Source of the DNA: Flavobacteriales bacterium | GTDB taxonomy: Bacteria > Bacteroidota > Bacteroidia > Flavobacteriales_E > Vicingaceae | Assembly: GCA_002401955.1 (NCBI GenBank) | Contig: NVUQ01000014.1 | Span: forward strand, 1-64,000 | DNA: 64,000 nucleotides | Direction of reading: 5' to 3' | Program-made: the position numbers and the translations under genes | In this document: one piece after another, positions 60,987 through 64,000 of the stretch | Position numbering within the stretch: the first letter of the stretch is position 1 | Layout: the number at the start of each line of letters is the position of its first letter | Notes under the pieces: model-generated | Database searches by the model: none | What the model saw: only the letters and a program-made list of their open reading frames with translations | Told to the model about the DNA's origin: nothing

Positions 60987-62345
60987 GTGAATAAAAGTCA
61001 TAAATATTTTTTAGGAATTTATTATCGATTTATTGATTTAATTACTTTGAATATAGCCTTTTTTGTAGCAGCTTTTATTCGATTTAAAGAAGAGGAATCT
61101 TTCGGTTTTTTTGAGAGTAAGTATTTAACACTACTACTGTTTATTAATCTTTCATGGATAATATTATCACACGCTCAAAAAATCTATAATATCTTTTTGT
61201 TTGCTAGCAGACGAAGGTATTTTCTTAGAGTAATTGTAGTGGTAATTTTACAATTAATCATAACAATAGCATTTAATGGATTAATAAAAACTTATTATTC
61301 TAGGCTCTTCTTGTTATACACGTTTATCGGTTTTGGAAGTTCAATGTTATTCGGAAGATTTATTATTAATCTAATATATAAAAAGTACATAGCTAAAAAG
61401 TCGCAAAAAAATATATTAGTACTTATAGGTAGTGGCTTTTTTATGGATGATGTTAAGTCTTTTTTAACTGAAAATGCAATTGATAATGATTTTCAGAGTG
61501 TAAAATTCATAGATAACCTTAACAATATATTTTTAGATTTAAATAAATTTAAAGAAGAATCGCCCATATCTGAAATTTACATAAATGTATCGCAATTTAC
61601 TGGAGAATTAGTAGATGAATTAACTACTTATTGTGATAATAATTTTATTCGTTTAAGGTTAGTGTTGGATTGGCAAAAAATTAGTTCAAAACAAATTGAA
61701 ACTAGAAAACTTAGTCATTCAACAGTCTTAAATATACCATTAACACCTTTAGATGATCCTTACAATATGTTGTTGAAAAGGGGATTTGATGTATTCTTTT
61801 CATCCTTTGTAATTTTATTAGTGTTTAGTTGGTTGTTTCCAATTTTAGCCCTCTTAATTAAAATAACTTCTAAAGGCCCAGTATTTTTTAAGCAAAAAAG
61901 AACCGGATTAGATAATAAAGAATTTTCTTGTTGGAAGTTTAGGAGTATGACAGTTAATCAAGATTCTGATAAAATTCAAGCAACAAAAGACGATAAAAGA
62001 ATCACAAAAGTTGGGCAATTTATTAGAAGAACTAGTTTGGATGAATTCCCACAATTTATTAATGTTATTAAAGGTGATATGAGTGTGGTAGGACCTCGCC
62101 CTCACATGTTAAAACATACAGAAGAATATAGCCAGCTTATAGGTAATTTTATGAATAGACATGCCATTAAACCTGGTATTACAGGGTTAGCTCAAGTTAA
62201 AGGGTATAGAGGTGAAATAGATGACCCTCATTTACTTAGTAATAGAATACGGTTAGACCGATTTTATGTAAATAATTGGTCTGTTTATATGGATTTAAAA
62301 ATAGTGTTTTACACTATTTTTAGTGTTTTTAAAGATCATAAATAA
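60987..62345 (+). CDS. Polyprenyl-phosphate sugar phosphotransferase (initiating enzyme)
   Basis: A 452-residue polyprenyl glycosylphosphotransferase, started at a GTG (60987). Four or five membrane helices and a Rossmann-like middle domain (about residues 120-235, YINVSQFTGELVDEL) precede the catalytic half (about 255-452) with FFKQKRTGLDNKEFSCWKFR, RRTSLDEFPQFINVIKGDMS and GPRPHM. It starts glycan assembly by moving a sugar-1-phosphate onto undecaprenyl phosphate. Its place at the end of the cluster is common. WcaJ/WbaP type cannot be told apart here. Confidence 0.88.
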   Translation: MNKSHKYFLGIYYRFIDLITLNIAFFVAAFIRFKEEESFGFFESKYLTLLLFINLSWIILSHAQKIYNIFLFASRRRYFLRVIVVVILQLIITIAFNGLIKTYYSRLFLLYTFIGFGSSMLFGRFIINLIYKKYIAKKSQKNILVLIGSGFFMDDVKSFLTENAIDNDFQSVKFIDNLNNIFLDLNKFKEESPISEIYINVSQFTGELVDELTTYCDNNFIRLRLVLDWQKISSKQIETRKLSHSTVLNIPLTPLDDPYNMLLKRGFDVFFSSFVILLVFSWLFPILALLIKITSKGPVFFKQKRTGLDNKEFSCWKFRSMTVNQDSDKIQATKDDKRITKVGQFIRRTSLDEFPQFINVIKGDMSVVGPRPHMLKHTEEYSQLIGNFMNRHAIKPGITGLAQVKGYRGEIDDPHLLSNRIRLDRFYVNNWSVYMDLKIVFYTIFSVFKDHK

Positions 62346-62404
62346 AGTTCAAGTGATAGGTTAATAAAAGCGTCTTTACTGCTTTAAAACACTAAACTAT
62401 TTAA

Positions 62405-62412
62405 TACATTTG
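62405..62412 (+). promoter_or_regulatory. -7 promoter box (TACATTTG) for gcvT
   Basis: TACATTTG matches the consensus and lies 19 bp before the ATG at 62432. No clear -33 TTG. Confidence 0.5.
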
Positions 62413-62431
62413 TTCCACTAAAATTTATATT

Positions 62432-63526
62432 ATGGAAGTAGCAGAAATAAAAGACATTGCCCTAAGACAAAAACACATCGATTTAGGTGCTAAAATGGTA
62501 TCCTTTGCAGGGTTTAACATGCCTTTACAATATACAGGTTTAACTGATGAACATTTAAACGTTAGAAATAATGTTGGTGTTTTTGATGTTTCTCACATGG
62601 GAGAGTTTATGGTTACTGGAGAAGGAGCTCTAGATTTAATTCAGCGAATTACTTCTAATGATGCTTCAAAATTAGAAGTAGGTAAAGTACAATATTCTTG
62701 TTTTCCGAATAATGAAGGTGGAATTGTAGATGATTTGTTGGTTTATATGTTAGGAGAGCAAGAGTATATGTTGGTGGTTAATGGCGCTAATTTAGAGAAG
62801 GATTGGAATTGGGTAACTAAACACAATACCGCTGGCGTTAGAATAGAAAATCATTCACCTAATATTTCATTGTTGGCAGTACAGGGACCAAATGCACAAA
62901 AAATGCTACAACCATTAACCAATATGGATTTGGATATGGTTTATTATACCGTTCAAAGAGGAATATTTGCTGGAGTTGATAATGTAATTATCTCTTCAAC
63001 AGGATATACTGGAGCAGGAGGTTTTGAGGTTTATTTTAACAATCAAGATGCAGATGCTGTTTGGGATGCAATTCAAGAAGCAGGAAAAGCAGTAGACATG
63101 AAAATGGCTGGTTTAGCAGCTAGAGATACATTAAGATTAGAAATGGGTTTCTGTTTATATGGAAATGACATCAATGATACCACATCACCACTTGAAGCAG
63201 GATTAGGATGGATTACAAAGTTTACCAAAGATTTTGTTAATTCTGATAATCTTAAAGCTCAAAAAGAAGCAGGTGTTACTAAGAAACTAGTAGGGTTTGA
63301 ATTAATTGATAGAGGTATTCCTCGACATGATTACGAAATTGTAGATGCTGATGGAAAAAATATAGGAATTGTTACTTCAGGTACAATGGGACCTTCTGTT
63401 GGAAAAGCAATAGGAATGGGATACGTAACTAAAGAATACTCAAAAGTTGATAGTGAAATATACATTTCCATCAGAAATAAAAGTATTAAAGCAAAGGTCG
63501 TAAAAATGCCATTTTATAAAGGATAA
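62432..63526 (+). CDS. gcvT: Aminomethyltransferase (glycine cleavage T protein)
   Basis: A 364-residue T protein of the glycine cleavage system, which passes the methylene group to tetrahydrofolate and frees ammonia. The folate-binding [19 protein letters not shown] region, [15 protein letters not shown] near residue 185 and the [22 protein letters not shown] block near 240 are typical. Length matches the family. Other gcv genes are not in the window. A short tandem-repeat stretch follows, then a comB-like gene. Confidence 0.95.
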   Translation: MEVAEIKDIALRQKHIDLGAKMVSFAGFNMPLQYTGLTDEHLNVRNNVGVFDVSHMGEFMVTGEGALDLIQRITSNDASKLEVGKVQYSCFPNNEGGIVDDLLVYMLGEQEYMLVVNGANLEKDWNWVTKHNTAGVRIENHSPNISLLAVQGPNAQKMLQPLTNMDLDMVYYTVQRGIFAGVDNVIISSTGYTGAGGFEVYFNNQDADAVWDAIQEAGKAVDMKMAGLAARDTLRLEMGFCLYGNDINDTTSPLEAGLGWITKFTKDFVNSDNLKAQKEAGVTKKLVGFELIDRGIPRHDYEIVDADGKNIGIVTSGTMGPSVGKAIGMGYVTKEYSKVDSEIYISIRNKSIKAKVVKMPFYKG

Positions 63527-63575
63527 ATTAAGTTGAAAGTGAAAAGTTGAATGTTTGAAAGAGGAGACTCAGTAG

Positions 63576-63604
63576 AACTTTTAACTTTTAACTTTTAACT
63601 TTTA
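63576..63604. repeat. 8-bp tandem repeat, AACTTTTA unit
   Basis: About 3.5 copies of the unit AACTTTTA between gcvT and the comB-like gene, with a related inverted stretch (AAGTTGAAAGTGAAAAGTTG) about 30 bp before. Simple intergenic repeat; no gene function seen. Confidence 0.65.
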
Positions 63605-63615
63605 AACTTGTTTAA

Positions 63616-64000
63616 ATGAGTGAAGAATCATCAAGAAATACAAGGAAAGTTGAGGTAGTACTATCCCCAGCACTTTTTCCTGTTTATTTTGAAAACATAG
63701 ACTGTACAGTTGTTGTGATAGATGTGTTTAGAGCAACATCAGCAATATGTGCCGCTTTTGAGAGTGGAATAGACAGTTTAATCCCTGTAGCAACCTTAGA
63801 GGAAGCCATAGAGTACAAAAAGAAAGGTTTTTTGGTTGGTGCAGAAAGAAATGCCGAGGTAGTAGAGGGGTTTGATTTTGGAAATTCTCCACTTGGATTT
63901 AAAGATGGTCAGTTTAAAGATAAAACAATTGTTTTAACCACAACTAATGGAACCAAAGCTGTAGATATGGCAAAATCAGCCCATAATGTTGTTATAGGTG
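63616..64000 (+). CDS. 2-phosphosulfolactate phosphatase-like protein (ComB), partial
   Basis: The first 128 codons of a gene that runs off the right edge. The residues IDVFRATSAICAAFESG near 33, LVGAERNAEVVEGFDFGNSP near 77 and VLTTTNGTKAV near 110 are the three conserved blocks of the ComB family, magnesium-dependent phosphatases first described for coenzyme M synthesis in archaea. In Bacteroidota, which do not make coenzyme M, a sulfolactate-related or other small-molecule phosphatase role is likely. The family is clear; the reaction is inferred. The gene is not complete in this window. Confidence 0.8.
   Translation, partial: MSEESSRNTRKVEVVLSPALFPVYFENIDCTVVVIDVFRATSAICAAFESGIDSLIPVATLEEAIEYKKKGFLVGAERNAEVVEGFDFGNSPLGFKDGQFKDKTIVLTTTNGTKAVDMAKSAHNVVIG

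Noticed and set aside
46682-62345. A horizontally acquired island with mobile-element borders
   Set aside because: No transposase, integrase or direct repeats flank the cluster; composition looks similar to the rest by eye, though I could not compute it.

Overview
The window looks like a chromosomal segment of a low-GC marine-type member of the Bacteroidota, probably Flavobacteriales. This rests on three secreted proteins with C-terminal type IX secretion (T9SS) sorting domains, SprB-type repeats, TonB-linked outer-membrane proteins, DUF5916/DUF4199/DUF4476/DUF1015 families, promoters of the TAnnTTTG type, and the absence of Shine-Dalgarno motifs in front of most genes. No rRNA, tRNA, CRISPR array, complete insertion sequence or prophage was seen.

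Layout. Positions 82-1828 (minus) hold a tight four-gene envelope operon with a YiiX-like papain-fold hydrolase lipoprotein. Positions 1976-2738 hold a Fic-domain protein and, convergent to it, a 56-codon VbhA-like antitoxin gene whose 3' end overlaps the Fic gene by 11 bp. Positions 2865-4584 carry a lipoprotein and a radical SAM protein. From 4864 to 12391 come a DUF5916 outer-membrane protein, a DUF3800 protein, a broken lipoprotein gene, a double TonB-C protein, an alpha/beta-hydrolase, a PorE-like TPR/PD40 protein and an acetyltransferase. From 12407 to 22352 come a polytopic membrane protein, thyA, a stand-alone HsdR N-terminal domain, a TonB-receptor-like barrel, and a subtilase plus SprB-repeat pair, both T9SS cargo. 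From 22556 to 29238 are small unrecognised envelope genes, an MBL-fold hydrolase and mpl (cell-wall recycling). From 29338 to 37423 come rho with a long repeat-bearing disordered region, a DinB-like protein, a membrane spermidine-synthase-like protein, a third T9SS cargo, a propeller lipoprotein and yggS. From 37514 to 45680 (minus) come DUF1015-serA-serC, a recR/glycosyltransferase/barrel operon and pruA.

Positions 45755-62345 are a surface-polysaccharide locus of the Wzx/Wzy type: a Wzz-like protein (minus), then sixteen tightly packed plus-strand genes: flippase, FkbM and other methyltransferases, glycosyltransferases, an FdtA-type ketoisomerase with a DegT aminotransferase (dTDP-3-amino-3,6-dideoxyhexose), an acyltransferase, two O-antigen polymerase/ligase-like proteins, and a polyprenyl-phosphate sugar transferase at the end. 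gcvT and the start of a comB-like gene close the window.

Small-scale structure is rich. There are two copies of a 113-bp MITE-like repeat, one of which seems to split a small membrane-protein gene; three copies of a palindromic intergenic repeat; phased direct repeats upstream of the DUF5916 promoter; and several genes whose -7 box ends only 4-5 nt before the ATG, implying leaderless transcripts. The Fic/antitoxin pair is the most interesting candidate system: both of its genes have such a promoter and they point at each other.
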